Shown: piece after piece, positions 16,633-25,198 of the stretch
How the letters are laid out: each line of letters begins with the position of its first letter
Numbering within the stretch: the first letter of the stretch is position 1
Assembly (NCBI RefSeq): GCF_051513965.1
Contig: NZ_CP195847.1
Location: forward strand, 310,001 to 374,000
Origin: Paramicrobacterium sp051513965
GTDB lineage: Bacteria > Actinomycetota > Actinomycetes > Actinomycetales > Microbacteriaceae
Direction of reading: 5' to 3'
Length of the DNA: 64,000 nucleotides
Translations under genes and position numbers: made by a program
Notes under the pieces: generated by a model
What the model saw: the letters and a program-made list of their open reading frames with translations, nothing else
Told to the model about the DNA's origin: nothing
Database searches by the model: none

Positions 16633-16675
16633 AGAAGCGGTTCAGTCGATTTTTCCGACTGGGCCGCTTCTTTTT
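16633..16675 (+). terminator. Rho-independent terminator behind the tRNA 3' remnant
   Basis: AGAAGCGGTTCAGTCG (16633-16648) pairs with CGACTGGGCCGCTTCT (16656-16671) at 14 of 16 positions, followed by a T run. Confidence 0.75.
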
Positions 16676-16876
16676 CTTGCTTGTTCGTGTTTCTGCTGCG
16701 GCTCGGATCCTGAGTGCATCTCGCCTTTGGTCGCGCGCTCGCACGGACGCGGGGGCCGTGTGAGCCGGTTCTCGCTCCAAAGCTTCCTCCGTACATCGGC
16801 ATTTTCCTGGCCCGAACCTGCGCGAACGGGTCGTTCTGATCGTAGCTCTCTGAGCCAGCTCTGAAGGGCAGAGTCA

Positions 16877-17761
16877 ATGATGACGATGATTCGAAACAGT
16901 ATGGATGCCTCCCCCGAGGGGCACGTGCCGACACCGCGGCAGTCGCTCCGGAGGACGTACGTGATGTGCAGGCTGCACCCGACACCAGTCGAATCCGGGC
17001 GCATGTCAGCCGATGAGCCTCCAGCTTCGGCGAGCCCGCTGCTCCGGCAGTGGGACGCTCTGCGACGGCAGTACGTAGCTCTCGGCCACGAGGTCCACGT
17101 GATCGACGCGAAGCCGGGGGACGACCGCCTGATGTTCGCGGGTGCCATGAGCTTCACTCTGAACGGAATGGCGTACATAGCCGATACCGAGGCGCAGCAG
17201 GGCGGCATCCGAAGCATTGAGAGATGGCTGAGGTGCCACGGCTTTCGTACGCTCGAGCCCATGAACGCCAACGACGGAGGCGACTTCGTCGTGGTCGGCG
17301 ACCGCGTTCTGGCCGGGTTCGGATTTCACAGCTCGCGCGCCAGCCACTCCGAACTGGCGCGCACTTTCGGTCGGGAGGTCGTCAGCCTGAAGCTCAGCGA
17401 CGAGCAACTCCCGCGCCTCGACCTCGCGCTCAGCGTTCTTGACTCTTCCGCTGAAACCGCTGAGATCGCGTATCTTCCGAGCGCCTTTGACGCGAGGAGC
17501 CGGAGGCGACTCGAATCTCTGTTTCCAATCGCAATCACGGTAGAAGCGGCCGAAGCTCGACACAACGCGCTCAACTGTGTCTCCGATGGTCACCGAATCG
17601 TCGTCGACTCGCGGGCAGAACGGTTCATGCGTGATTTGCAGAGCCGTGGATTTCAGCCGGTGCCCGTGGAAGCGGATGCTCTCGTGAAAGCCGGCGGCGG
17701 CATCAAACGCTGCACTCAAGAGCTTCGCCCGGGCACCCTCGACGGGCGACTTGCGCGCTAG
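16877..17761 (+). CDS. Dimethylarginine dimethylaminohydrolase (DDAH)-like amidinohydrolase
   Basis: 294-aa enzyme of the guanidine-modifying superfamily. Seen are RRTYVMCRLHPTPVE near the N-terminus, the LMFAGAMSF loop, a conserved NDGGDFVVVGDRVLAGFGFHSS (shown here in part by NDGGDFVVVGD), and the C-terminal nucleophile region AGGGIKRCTQEL with the likely catalytic Cys. Such enzymes release ornithine or citrulline from (methyl)arginine. ATG at 16877 follows GAAGGGCAG; ATG at 16901 is possible. It is the first ordinary gene after the tRNA-Ser mobile region. Whether the substrate is methylarginine or arginine is not resolved. Confidence 0.75.
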   Translation: MMTMIRNSMDASPEGHVPTPRQSLRRTYVMCRLHPTPVESGRMSADEPPASASPLLRQWDALRRQYVALGHEVHVIDAKPGDDRLMFAGAMSFTLNGMAYIADTEAQQGGIRSIERWLRCHGFRTLEPMNANDGGDFVVVGDRVLAGFGFHSSRASHSELARTFGREVVSLKLSDEQLPRLDLALSVLDSSAETAEIAYLPSAFDARSRRRLESLFPIAITVEAAEARHNALNCVSDGHRIVVDSRAERFMRDLQSRGFQPVPVEADALVKAGGGIKRCTQELRPGTLDGRLAR

Positions 17762-17994
17762 CTTTCGCGGTTCTGTGCGTCGTCGTCCTCCCACGGCAGG
17801 TCGGCGTCGACCTCGTTGCCCCGCATCCGTGCCGCGTCTTCGACCTCGGCGCTGTCCGTGTCGTCGGGCATCCCCTCGGTCTGACGAAATTCTTCGACGT
17901 GATCGGTCTGCGTTCCCTCGACCATGCCCTCGGTCTCGTGCTTCATCTCGTCGTCGAGATTCGGACCGTGCTTCGAGCTTCCACGCGGTGCCAT
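17758..17994 (-). CDS. Small acidic hydrophilic protein
   Basis: 78-aa protein of unknown function. ATG follows GAGGAGGG at 17999-18006 on the minus strand. It is rich in Asp, Glu and Met, with repeated EGM (ETEGMVEG, QTEGMP), and is likely disordered. It has no transmembrane segment. Its 3' end converges on the DDAH-like gene with a 4-bp overlap. Proteins of this kind are common in actinobacteria and are often stress-induced, but nothing here proves that. Confidence 0.6.
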   Translation of the reverse strand: MAPRGSSKHGPNLDDEMKHETEGMVEGTQTDHVEEFRQTEGMPDDTDSAEVEDAARMRGNEVDADLPWEDDDAQNRES

Positions 17995-18258
17995 GATGCC
18001 CTCCTCGAAATCGCAGGTCACGCGCCGTGAGAACACGTGACAGAGCCAGGATGCTCGCGAGCGACCGCGCCGAACAAGGGGCTGGCATCCGTGCGGAAGA
18101 CCGTGTTAGGGCGGCGTCTCCGGGTTGGGCGAGCGCGGCATCCTTGCGGCATCCCCTGACAGTGAGAGCAGGCTGAACCTGCCAAGTCCCTGTCAACCCC
18201 TTGTTGCAGCCCGCTTCGCTTCTTAGCGTGGAGATCAACCTCACGAAAGGAGCACACC

Positions 18259-18471
18259 ATGGGCTTCGGAGACAAGATCAGCAACGCTGCCGAAGAGGCA
18301 AAGGGCAAGGCTAAAGAGAAGTTCGGCGATGCTACCGACAACGAGAGCATGGAGGCTGAGGGCCGCGCAGATCAGGCCAAGGCCAATGCGAAGAAGGTCG
18401 GCGAGAACGTGAAGGATGCCGCTGAGAACACGAAGGACAGCGCAAGCGACCTGTTCAACGACGACAAGTAA
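18259..18471 (+). CDS. CsbD-family stress protein
   Basis: 70-aa hydrophilic helical protein with the CsbD pattern (KISNAAEEAKGKAKEKFGDA, then two Ala/Lys/Asp-rich repeats). ATG follows AAAGGAG. CsbD proteins are induced by general stress in Bacillus (SigB); their biochemical function is unknown. A strong terminator follows directly. Confidence 0.9.
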   Translation: MGFGDKISNAAEEAKGKAKEKFGDATDNESMEAEGRADQAKANAKKVGENVKDAAENTKDSASDLFNDDK

Positions 18472-18485
18472 CAGACCATTACCTG

Positions 18486-18516
18486 AGCGGCCCCGCGGAA
18501 TGCCCGCGGGGCCGCT
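18486..18516 (+). terminator. Terminator hairpin after the CsbD gene
   Basis: AGCGGCCCCGCGG (18486-18498) pairs perfectly with CCGCGGGGCCGCT (18504-18516). Confidence 0.75.
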
Positions 18517-18580
18517 CTCTGTGTGCGGTTCGGCTGCGCTTACGGCTGTGGGGCGTGCGAGAGCTCCCCGAGACTCGGGG

Positions 18581-19057
18581 TCAGGATGCCGGCCGCGTGA
18601 GCGTCCTCTCAAGCAGCCGCAGCGCTTCGAGCGTGGTCTCTTCGACAACCGTCTGGGGGTCGCCGTTGAAGCTCTGCTTGTCGATCTGCACTCCTGTGTC
18701 GGTCGCGATCGCGAAGAAGACCGTTCCCGCCGGCTGGTCGTCCTGCGGCTCGGTGCCTCCCGCGCCCGTGACCGCCACGGTGACGTCGGCGTGCAGCATC
18801 CGTCGAACCGCGACAGCCATCTCCTCGGCGGCGGACGCGCACACGACGGGCCCCGCGCTGACGTTCAGCAGATCGTGCTTCACATTGCGGCTATAGGCGA
18901 CGATGCTGCCCGCGAACCAGGACGACGCATCCGGCGCGGCCCCGAGCGCCGACGCGATGCTGCCGCTCGTGAGTGACTCGCACACGGCGACTGTCAGGCC
19001 ACCCTCGCCCGCGGCATCCGCGATTCTCTCGGCGATTCTCGCCTGCTCAGTCGTCAT
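18581..19057 (-). CDS. pncC: CinA-family nicotinamide-nucleotide amidohydrolase
   Basis: 158-aa protein corresponding to the stand-alone C-terminal CinA domain, which deamidates NMN in pyridine-nucleotide recycling. Seen are VAVCESLTSGSIASAL and AVTGAGGTEPQDDQPAGTVF, the two loops of the active site. Length is normal for PncC without the N-terminal MoaB-like domain. The ATG lies 11 bp inside the end of the topoisomerase gene, so the pair is co-transcribed and probably translationally coupled. Confidence 0.88.
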   Translation of the reverse strand: MTTEQARIAERIADAAGEGGLTVAVCESLTSGSIASALGAAPDASSWFAGSIVAYSRNVKHDLLNVSAGPVVCASAAEEMAVAVRRMLHADVTVAVTGAGGTEPQDDQPAGTVFFAIATDTGVQIDKQSFNGDPQTVVEETTLEALRLLERTLTRPAS

Positions 19058-20039
19058 CTTCGTCTCCTTCGTCGTCCTGCATGATCAGCCGGCGCAGCGC
19101 GCGCTCGGGGGTGACGCGGCCGGTCTCGAGCAGCCAGCCGTCGCGGTAGCGGTCGAAGACGCGTGGGTCGATGTAGCTCGCGCGGGCCACGGCGGGCGTG
19201 TTGCCGAGGCGGTCCGCCGTGCGCGTGACGGCCTCGCGGATCGCTCGCGTGCGCGCCGTCGCCGTCGACTGCAGGCCGAGCGATGCGAGTTCGGCGGCCG
19301 CGGTCGTGGTGCCGTGAAGCGTGCGGAAGTCCTTTGCAGTGAACTCGCCGTGCGTGCGCTCCTTGACGTAGGCGTTCACCTCGGTGGGTTTGAGAGGATG
19401 CCACGCGGCGCCGTCCCGCCACGCGAGCAGGCGCTCCGTCTTGCCTCGGCGCTTGAGCGAGCGGACCGCGGAGGCGAGCTCGGCATCCGTCGTCTCTGAC
19501 CCCCACGACATTCCGCTCTTGCCCGCGAAGTCGAGAATCACGGTCGCACCCGACACGGTTGCGTGCTCGCCGAGCAGTGTCGTGAGACCGCGGCTGCCGT
19601 GTCGACGGGCGTAACGCTCGCTGCCGACGCGCAGATACGCGCTGTCCAAGAGTCGAAACGCCACGGCAAGTGCGCGCTCGCGAGAGCCGTAGGATGAGCG
19701 CAAATCGCGGGTGACGAGTCCGCGCGTGCTGGGCAGCGACGCTGCGAGCTCGAGCATCCGGTCGTACTTCTCGCGCCCGCGCTGCCGCAGCCACTGCTCG
19801 TGGTAGATGTACTGCCGCCGACCCGCGATGTCGGTGCCGACCGCTTGGATGTGCGAGTTCGGCTGGGGCGCGATCCACACGTTCGCCCAGGCGGGCGGAA
19901 TCACGAGCTTGTCGACGCGGTCGAGCGCCGCGGCATCCGTGATCGGTCGTCCGCGCGTATCCACGAGAACGCGCCCTGAGTCATCGTTCACGAACGTCCA
20001 TCCCGGTGACGAGGTGTCGGCAGATCGCAGTCGCGCCAT
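19047..20039 (-). CDS. DNA topoisomerase IB
   Basis: 330-aa poxvirus-type topoisomerase IB that relaxes supercoils through a 3'-phosphotyrosine. The N-terminal domain (VIPPAWANVWIAP, YHEQWLRQRGREKYDRM) leads into the catalytic domain with LRVGSERYARRHGSRGLTTL (catalytic Arg), the KDFRTLHGTTTAA segment (second Arg and His), and the Tyr in VARASYIDPRVFDRY. All active-site residues are present. It overlaps pncC downstream. The enzyme family is widespread in soil actinobacteria and is not essential. Confidence 0.92.
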   Translation of the reverse strand: MARLRSADTSSPGWTFVNDDSGRVLVDTRGRPITDAAALDRVDKLVIPPAWANVWIAPQPNSHIQAVGTDIAGRRQYIYHEQWLRQRGREKYDRMLELAASLPSTRGLVTRDLRSSYGSRERALAVAFRLLDSAYLRVGSERYARRHGSRGLTTLLGEHATVSGATVILDFAGKSGMSWGSETTDAELASAVRSLKRRGKTERLLAWRDGAAWHPLKPTEVNAYVKERTHGEFTAKDFRTLHGTTTAAAELASLGLQSTATARTRAIREAVTRTADRLGNTPAVARASYIDPRVFDRYRDGWLLETGRVTPERALRRLIMQDDEGDEDDD

Positions 20040-20258
20040 GGCTCTCCTCGTCGTCGGTCGGTCGTCGGTCTCGTTGGTCGTCGTGGTGCGAACGTATGGC
20101 GATGCGCGGGTCGCCTCAAGGGCTTGACACTCGGTCGCCCGCGACGCATGTGTCGGGCGATGTCAACCCGCTTCCGCACACGCACGACCAGGGCATAGCG
20201 TCGCAGTCACATTCAACGCGAGACCAGAATCAGACGGAACACGGAACGGAGGGTCATC

Positions 20259-20393
20259 ATGACACCGCAGCGTCCCAAACCGAGCCAGGCCGAGGGCGAA
20301 GACCCGGAGCGCGAGGGCCAGGGCGAAGCCAACCCCGAGAAGGGCCACCCGTCGCAGGCCGAGGGTGAAGACGACGAGCGTGTAGAGAAGTGA
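20259..20393 (+). CDS. 44-aa hydrophilic protein with an internal repeat
   Basis: Short ORF with a good GGAGGG 7 nt before the ATG. The product is highly charged and contains the octapeptide PSQAEGED twice (near residues 8 and 31), with GEANPEKGH between. No hydrophobic residues of note, so it is probably disordered. It is divergent from topoisomerase IB. I do not recognise a family; the ribosome-binding site and internal repeat are the grounds for calling it real. Confidence 0.5.
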   Translation: MTPQRPKPSQAEGEDPEREGQGEANPEKGHPSQAEGEDDERVEK

Positions 20394-20411
20394 CTCCGCG
20401 CTCCGGCCGGC

Positions 20412-21332
20412 CTATTGATTCAGAAAATCGAGCACGGCACGCGTGATCTGTGCTCGGGCGTCGTCGTGGGTGATCGAGGGGATGCCGTCGCCCGACTGTG
20501 CCCCGTAGTCGCCGAACTGCGCGTGCGACGCTCCTGCGATGACGACGAAGTCGCTCCCGGCGGGCAGGTTCTCGCGCGAGGCGGCGATCTTCTGCGGCGT
20601 CGAGAGCCCGTCGCGGGTTCCGGAGACCGAGAGCACGGGAACACCGGCGTCGCTCATGTCGCCCACGGGGTACGCCGCGAAGAGCACGAGGCCCGCGACG
20701 TCCGAATTCTCCGCGGTGAGCGCCGCCACGGTTCCGCCGAGCGAGTGGCCGCCGATGACCCAGCGCTCGACGTCGGGCAGCGTCTGCGTCGCCGTGTCGA
20801 GCGCCCCGAGCGCCGTGAATGCGATGCCGAGCGGCTGCTTCACGATCACCACCGGGTGCCCGGCCTCGGCGACGGGACGCAGAACGGCCGCATATGCGCG
20901 CGGGTCGACCAGGGCGCCCGGCTGAAACACGAGACCGGTCGACTCGTCGGTCGCGCCGACGGGCGTGAAGGTGATGGTGGTCGCCGTCTCGGTCACCGCC
21001 ACTGCGGCATCCTCGTGCATCGCCTCGAGTGCGGGAGCCTCAGCCGTATGCGGGCGAAGCCACCCGACGACGCCGAGCCACACGATTCCGAGCGCCACGA
21101 GAATGAACCGCCCGAGCGTGCGCACCGAGCCACGACGCCACTCGCGGACGCCGGCCGACACGAGTACGGCGATCGCACCGAGCAGCGTGACGGCGAGCAC
21201 GATCGCGTAGGCGGGATGCCCGTGGACGACGCCGCCCCACGCGGTCGCGCACGCCCACAGAACGACGGCGAGCCCCGCGCACGCGAGAACGCGCCACACC
21301 CAAGGCCGAGGGTGCGGCGCGTTCGCGGTCAT
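20412..21332 (-). CDS. Alpha/beta hydrolase with N-terminal membrane helices
   Basis: 306 aa. Three predicted helices at the N-terminus (VWRVLACAGLAVVLWACATA, AIVLAVTLLGAIAVLVSAG, FILVALGIVWLGVVGWL) are followed by an extracytoplasmic alpha/beta hydrolase domain. The nucleophile elbow is GGHSLGGT, the oxyanion region GLVFQPGALVDP, and the His lies in GASHAQFGDYG. The domain resembles dienelactone-hydrolase-like predicted hydrolases. ATG start. Substrate unknown. Confidence 0.8.
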   Translation of the reverse strand: MTANAPHPRPWVWRVLACAGLAVVLWACATAWGGVVHGHPAYAIVLAVTLLGAIAVLVSAGVREWRRGSVRTLGRFILVALGIVWLGVVGWLRPHTAEAPALEAMHEDAAVAVTETATTITFTPVGATDESTGLVFQPGALVDPRAYAAVLRPVAEAGHPVVIVKQPLGIAFTALGALDTATQTLPDVERWVIGGHSLGGTVAALTAENSDVAGLVLFAAYPVGDMSDAGVPVLSVSGTRDGLSTPQKIAASRENLPAGSDFVVIAGASHAQFGDYGAQSGDGIPSITHDDARAQITRAVLDFLNQ

Positions 21333-21360
21333 ACGTTCAATCTACCGGCGTGGAGACCTC

Positions 21361-23256
21361 TCAGTCGCGCGACGGCTCGAGCATGCTCTGCGCGAAGAAG
21401 GCGCCGAGTTCTGTGGTCGCTTCGAGCGGAAGCACGTGCGCGACGTACTGGTCGGGGCGCACCACGACGACGGCTCCGCTCCGTGAGATCTCCCGCTGCT
21501 CGAAGATGTCGTCGTCGGGCAGTGTCGCATAGACCTTCTCGTAGTCCACGAGCTGGAACGGTCCATTGTGCGGCAGGAAGATCTTCGGCACCACGCCGAT
21601 GTCGACGCCCTCGAGCTCCTGCTGGTAGATGACCTTCACATCGAAGAGGCTGTCGAGGTCGTCGCCCTCAGGCGTGAACCGCTTCACGGGAGAGGCATCG
21701 CTCTCCAGCATCCACGCCGCCCAGGTCGAGAGCGCGGATGCTTCGCCTGGCGCGCCCGCATCGGCGAACGCGTAGATGCGCCAGCGTCCGTCGGCGCGCG
21801 CATGGTGGCCGAGGTGCACGGGGTTCGTGTCGCACACGCGGGCCGCCATCGCGGATTTGAAACGCTTGCCGATCGGGAACCCGACGGCGAGTTCCTGGTG
21901 CTCGCCTCCACCCGTGATCATGGACGGCTTGTACTGCGTCATGAATCCCGCGGGGAACTCGGCTGTCGCCGTGTAGAAGTCGCTCAGCTCCTTCGGGTTC
22001 TCGAATTCCTCCGGCTTCTTCGCCATCATCGTCGACCATTCCTTGTCGAAGTCGATGAGGTTCTGCGCGATCTCCTGGCGCTCGCCGGAGTAGGTCGCCA
22101 GCAGCGACTCCGGGCTGCGTCCCGAGAGCACTTGACCGAGCTTCCAGCCGAGGTTGAAGCCGTCCTGCATCGAGACGTTCATGCCCTGGCCAGCCTTGGC
22201 GCTGTGCGTATGGCACGCGTCACCCGCGATGAACACGCGCGGGGTTTGCTCTCCGGTCTGCTCGTCGGGCACATCGTCGAACTTGTCGGTGACGCGGTGA
22301 CCGACCTCGTAGACGCTCCACCAGGCGACGTTGCGCACCTCGAGAGTGTACGGGCTCAGAATGTCGTTGGCCTTCTGGATGATCGACTCGATCGGAGTCT
22401 TGCGCACCTCGTGGTTGTCGTTCGGGTCGACCACTCCGAGGTCGACGTACCAGCGGGCGAGGTAGCCGCCCTCGCGAGGGATGAGCAGGATGCTTCCGGC
22501 CTCGGACTGAATCGCGCACTTGGTCCGCACATCGGGAAAGTCCGTCTCGGTGAGGACGTCCATGACGCCCCACGCGTGAAACGCCTGGTCGCCGGCGAGC
22601 GTGCGGCCGATCGACTCGCGCACCGCGCTGCGGGCTCCGTCGCAGCCGACGACGTACTTGGTGCGCACCGTGCGCGTCTCGCCGAGGTGCGCGCCCGCGG
22701 TGCAGCGCAGCGTGACGGCGACCGGGTACTCTCCGGCATCCTCCACCTCAAGGCCGACAAACTCGTAGCCGTAGTCGGGGCGGATGCGGCCAGGCCCGTG
22801 CTCCGCGCACGCGGCGAAGTAGTCGAGCACCCGCGCCTGGTTGACGATGAGGTGCGGAAACTCACTGATGCCGTGGGGATCGTCGACTTCGCGGCCGGTG
22901 CGCACGATGTGCTCCGGGTTCTCGCGGTCGGGCGACCAGAAGTTCATCGACGTGATGCGGTAGGCCTCGGCGGTGATGGCCTCGGCGAAGCCGAACGCCT
23001 GGAAGGTCTCGACGCTGCGAGCCTGGATGCCGTCGGCCTGACCGATCTCGAGGCGGCCGGCACGTCGCTCGACGACCCGCGCCGTCACGTCGGGGTACTG
23101 CGAGAGCTGCGCGGCGAGGAGCATGCCCGCTGGCCCGGAGCCGACGATCAGAACGTCGGTTTCGTCGGGAAGCTCAGCGGGGCGATCGAGGCCGGTTCCG
23201 GCCGCCGGCTGCACTCGAGGGTCGCCCGAGACGTAGCCATGGTGATGAAACTGCAT
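21361..23256 (-). CDS. FAD-dependent aromatic monooxygenase (phenol 2-monooxygenase type)
   Basis: 631-aa flavoprotein hydroxylase. The FAD fold is seen as VLIVGSGPAGMLLAAQL, the DG motif as VGCDGARSAVRESIG, and the GD motif as GDACHTHSAKAGQGMN followed by the helix that faces the flavin. The C-terminal 170 or so residues match the thioredoxin-like domain of phenol 2-monooxygenase and 3-hydroxybenzoate 4-monooxygenase. Those enzymes use NADPH and O2 to ortho-hydroxylate phenolics. It is divergent from an IclR regulator across a promoter with a clear palindrome, as in aromatic catabolic clusters, but no ring-cleavage gene is next to it. Confidence 0.87.
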   Translation of the reverse strand: MQFHHHGYVSGDPRVQPAAGTGLDRPAELPDETDVLIVGSGPAGMLLAAQLSQYPDVTARVVERRAGRLEIGQADGIQARSVETFQAFGFAEAITAEAYRITSMNFWSPDRENPEHIVRTGREVDDPHGISEFPHLIVNQARVLDYFAACAEHGPGRIRPDYGYEFVGLEVEDAGEYPVAVTLRCTAGAHLGETRTVRTKYVVGCDGARSAVRESIGRTLAGDQAFHAWGVMDVLTETDFPDVRTKCAIQSEAGSILLIPREGGYLARWYVDLGVVDPNDNHEVRKTPIESIIQKANDILSPYTLEVRNVAWWSVYEVGHRVTDKFDDVPDEQTGEQTPRVFIAGDACHTHSAKAGQGMNVSMQDGFNLGWKLGQVLSGRSPESLLATYSGERQEIAQNLIDFDKEWSTMMAKKPEEFENPKELSDFYTATAEFPAGFMTQYKPSMITGGGEHQELAVGFPIGKRFKSAMAARVCDTNPVHLGHHARADGRWRIYAFADAGAPGEASALSTWAAWMLESDASPVKRFTPEGDDLDSLFDVKVIYQQELEGVDIGVVPKIFLPHNGPFQLVDYEKVYATLPDDDIFEQREISRSGAVVVVRPDQYVAHVLPLEATTELGAFFAQSMLEPSRD

Positions 23257-23311
23257 TGTTTGTGTTCCCTCTCCTCGGACTGCTCTGTCGAGGCTGTTGT
23301 TCTGAGCCAGC

Positions 23312-23338
23312 GTGTTCTATATTTGAACACGCTGTTCT
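23312..23338. promoter_or_regulatory. Putative IclR operator in the divergent promoter
   Basis: GTGTTC (23312-23317) and GAACAC (23325-23330) form an inverted repeat with a 7-bp AT-rich centre. A third half-site TGTTC (23333-23337) overlaps to give GAACACGCTGTTC. It lies 56 bp before the monooxygenase start and 86 bp before the IclR start. Confidence 0.65.
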
Positions 23339-23423
23339 ACTATTAGACGAAATGCTAGGCGAAGCGCACCGCCTGCGCAAGCGCGCCCGCGAGCGTCCGC
23401 TCCGGGGGAGTGGAGTGAGACAG

Positions 23424-24161
23424 ATGGCGAATCCGCGAGCGACGAGTCAGATGGATGCCGCGCGAAACGGCACCGCGGGCTCGCAGACGCTGAGCCGCGG
23501 CATCCGAATCCTCGAGATCCTCGCGGAAGTTCCCGGGCCTCTCACGATCGATGAGCTCGCCGAACAGCTCGGCGTCCACCGCTCGAACGCCTACCGGCTG
23601 CTCCGGACCCTCGAGGAGCACGGTCTCGTGCAGCGCGACTCGACCGGGCGGCTGACGCTCGGGGCGCGCATGGCAGCGCTCGCCGCGGGGGTGGCGAACG
23701 ATCTGCAGTCCGAGGCGCTGCCGGAGCTCACCGCCGTGGCGAATGAGGTCGGCATGACGTGTTTTCTCGCGGTGCGCGACCACGACGAGTGCATCACGCT
23801 CGCAAGTGTCGAGCCGCGCCACACCATCGCCTCGGTCGCGCAGCGTCCCGGGGCCAGACACTCGGTCACCGCGGGTGCACCCGGCAAGGCGATCCTCTCG
23901 ATCCTGCCGCGGCGCGACTGGCCGCAGGGGGTGTCAGCCGACCTGCGAGCCGAGGTTGAGCGCGCCGCGCAGATCGGCTACGCGGTGAGCGACAACGAGG
24001 TGATCCCGACGGTCAAGTCGGTTGCTGTGCCGCTCGCTCTGCGGGGGCGCGAGCCTGCCGCGCTCGCCGTCGTGCACGTTGGGCCCTCGATCGATGCCGA
24101 GGCGCTGGCCCAGCGTCTCGCCCGGTCCGCGGAGGCGATCAGCGCAGCTCTCGGCGGTTGA
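23424..24161 (+). CDS. IclR-family transcriptional regulator
   Basis: 245 aa starting at the ATG of MANPRATSQ. The frame is open further upstream into the operator, which makes longer starts unlikely. The winged helix is GPLTIDELAEQLGVHRSNAYRLLRTL in shortened form (IDELAEQLGVHRSNAYRLL), and the C-terminal effector domain includes HSVTAGAPGKAIL and IGYAVSDNEVIP. It probably controls the divergent aromatic monooxygenase and itself. Confidence 0.9.
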   Translation: MANPRATSQMDAARNGTAGSQTLSRGIRILEILAEVPGPLTIDELAEQLGVHRSNAYRLLRTLEEHGLVQRDSTGRLTLGARMAALAAGVANDLQSEALPELTAVANEVGMTCFLAVRDHDECITLASVEPRHTIASVAQRPGARHSVTAGAPGKAILSILPRRDWPQGVSADLRAEVERAAQIGYAVSDNEVIPTVKSVAVPLALRGREPAALAVVHVGPSIDAEALAQRLARSAEAISAALGG

Positions 24162-24164
24162 GCC

Positions 24165-24923
24165 TCAGGCCTCGGGCGAGTCGATCGGCTCGAAGGCCGA
24201 CGGCGTGTTGATGATGGGAGTCTCGACCGTCTCCACATCTCCGGCTGCGCCCGTGAGGCGTGCGACCGCGTCGTCGAACTGCACCAGCAGCGCGGTGATC
24301 GCGCCCTCCGCGTCTCCTGCCCGCAGCGCATCGAGAAGCTGTCGGTACGTGGGGGAGACGCTGCGTCGCACGGAGTAGCCGTCCGGTGAGCTCAGGCTCG
24401 CGATGCGAGTCTCGATGGCGAGAGTCCGCATGTAATGGGAGAGGCGGTGGCTCCCTGCGGCATCCACGAGCGCCTGATGGAACGCGATGTCCGCATTGCC
24501 GATCGCGCGCGCGTCGGTTCCCTCGCTGATCGCGACGAGCGTCGCGTACGAACCCTCGAGGCCCGCGATCGCGGCCGCGTCACCGTTTCTTACGAGCATC
24601 CGGATCGCCTGCGACTCGATCGCGGCGCGCGCGGAGTACAGGTCTGGAACGTGCTCGGCGCCGATGACGCTCACTCGAAGCCCGCGCCCCGGAGTCGCTG
24701 TGAGCAGCCCCTCCTGCACCAGGCGCTGCGTGGCCTCACGGAGCGGGCTGCGGCTGACGCCCAGCTGCGACGAGATCTCAACCTCGCCGATCGGGCTTCC
24801 GACCGGAAGGGCACCCGAGAAGATCGCGTTGCGAAGTTCGATCGCAATGAGGTCGACCGTCGACGTGCGGGGAACACGGAACACCGAGACGGGGCCACTC
24901 GAACGTGAGGTGCTGCGAGGCAT
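24165..24923 (-). CDS. GntR-family regulator with FCD effector domain
   Basis: 252-aa regulator. The N-terminal winged helix shows LRNAIFSGALPVGSPIGEVE and LGVSRSPLREATQRLVQEGL. The all-helical FCD domain follows (LYSARAAIESQAIRML, ADIAFHQALVDAAGSHRL). FCD members bind metal and a carboxylate or amino-acid ligand. It is divergent from the Ehu-type ABC operon, and a perfect 14-bp palindrome between them suits its binding mode. Convergent with the IclR gene, 3 bp apart. Confidence 0.9.
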   Translation of the reverse strand: MPRSTSRSSGPVSVFRVPRTSTVDLIAIELRNAIFSGALPVGSPIGEVEISSQLGVSRSPLREATQRLVQEGLLTATPGRGLRVSVIGAEHVPDLYSARAAIESQAIRMLVRNGDAAAIAGLEGSYATLVAISEGTDARAIGNADIAFHQALVDAAGSHRLSHYMRTLAIETRIASLSSPDGYSVRRSVSPTYRQLLDALRAGDAEGAITALLVQFDDAVARLTGAAGDVETVETPIINTPSAFEPIDSPEA

Positions 24924-25052
24924 GAGAGTTCCTTATGTTTCAGCGGATCGGCGACGAATTGGCATGCGTCGACACTTCATGTTTTTACACCATCAGGGTG
25001 TGTGGATGATCCTCCGGCCACCAGCTCGGGCGCGGCCTGACGACCATAACAA

Positions 25053-25066
25053 GTTTGTATACAAAC
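25053..25066. promoter_or_regulatory. Putative GntR/FadR-type operator
   Basis: GTTTGTATACAAAC is a perfect 14-bp palindrome containing TTGTATACAA, a form typical of FCD-type GntR sites. It lies between the divergent GntR gene and the ABC operon, 133 bp before the first ABC gene. A short pyrimidine/purine-rich leader follows, with no other feature recognised. Confidence 0.65.
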
Positions 25067-25198
25067 AGACAATAGGAGGGTCTGGATGTGCGACTGTCTG
25101 CAATTGGGCATAAGGTAGCGGGAGCCATCCCTAATTCGGGCCGGGTCCCCGCTCACAGGGTGAGGGGTTCGCCCCGTCACGACCGAAAGAGGAACACG

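Noticed and set aside
21568..23346. A 592-codon plus-strand frame across the monooxygenase gene
   Set aside because: Shadow of the FAD monooxygenase on the minus strand; no motifs and biased composition.
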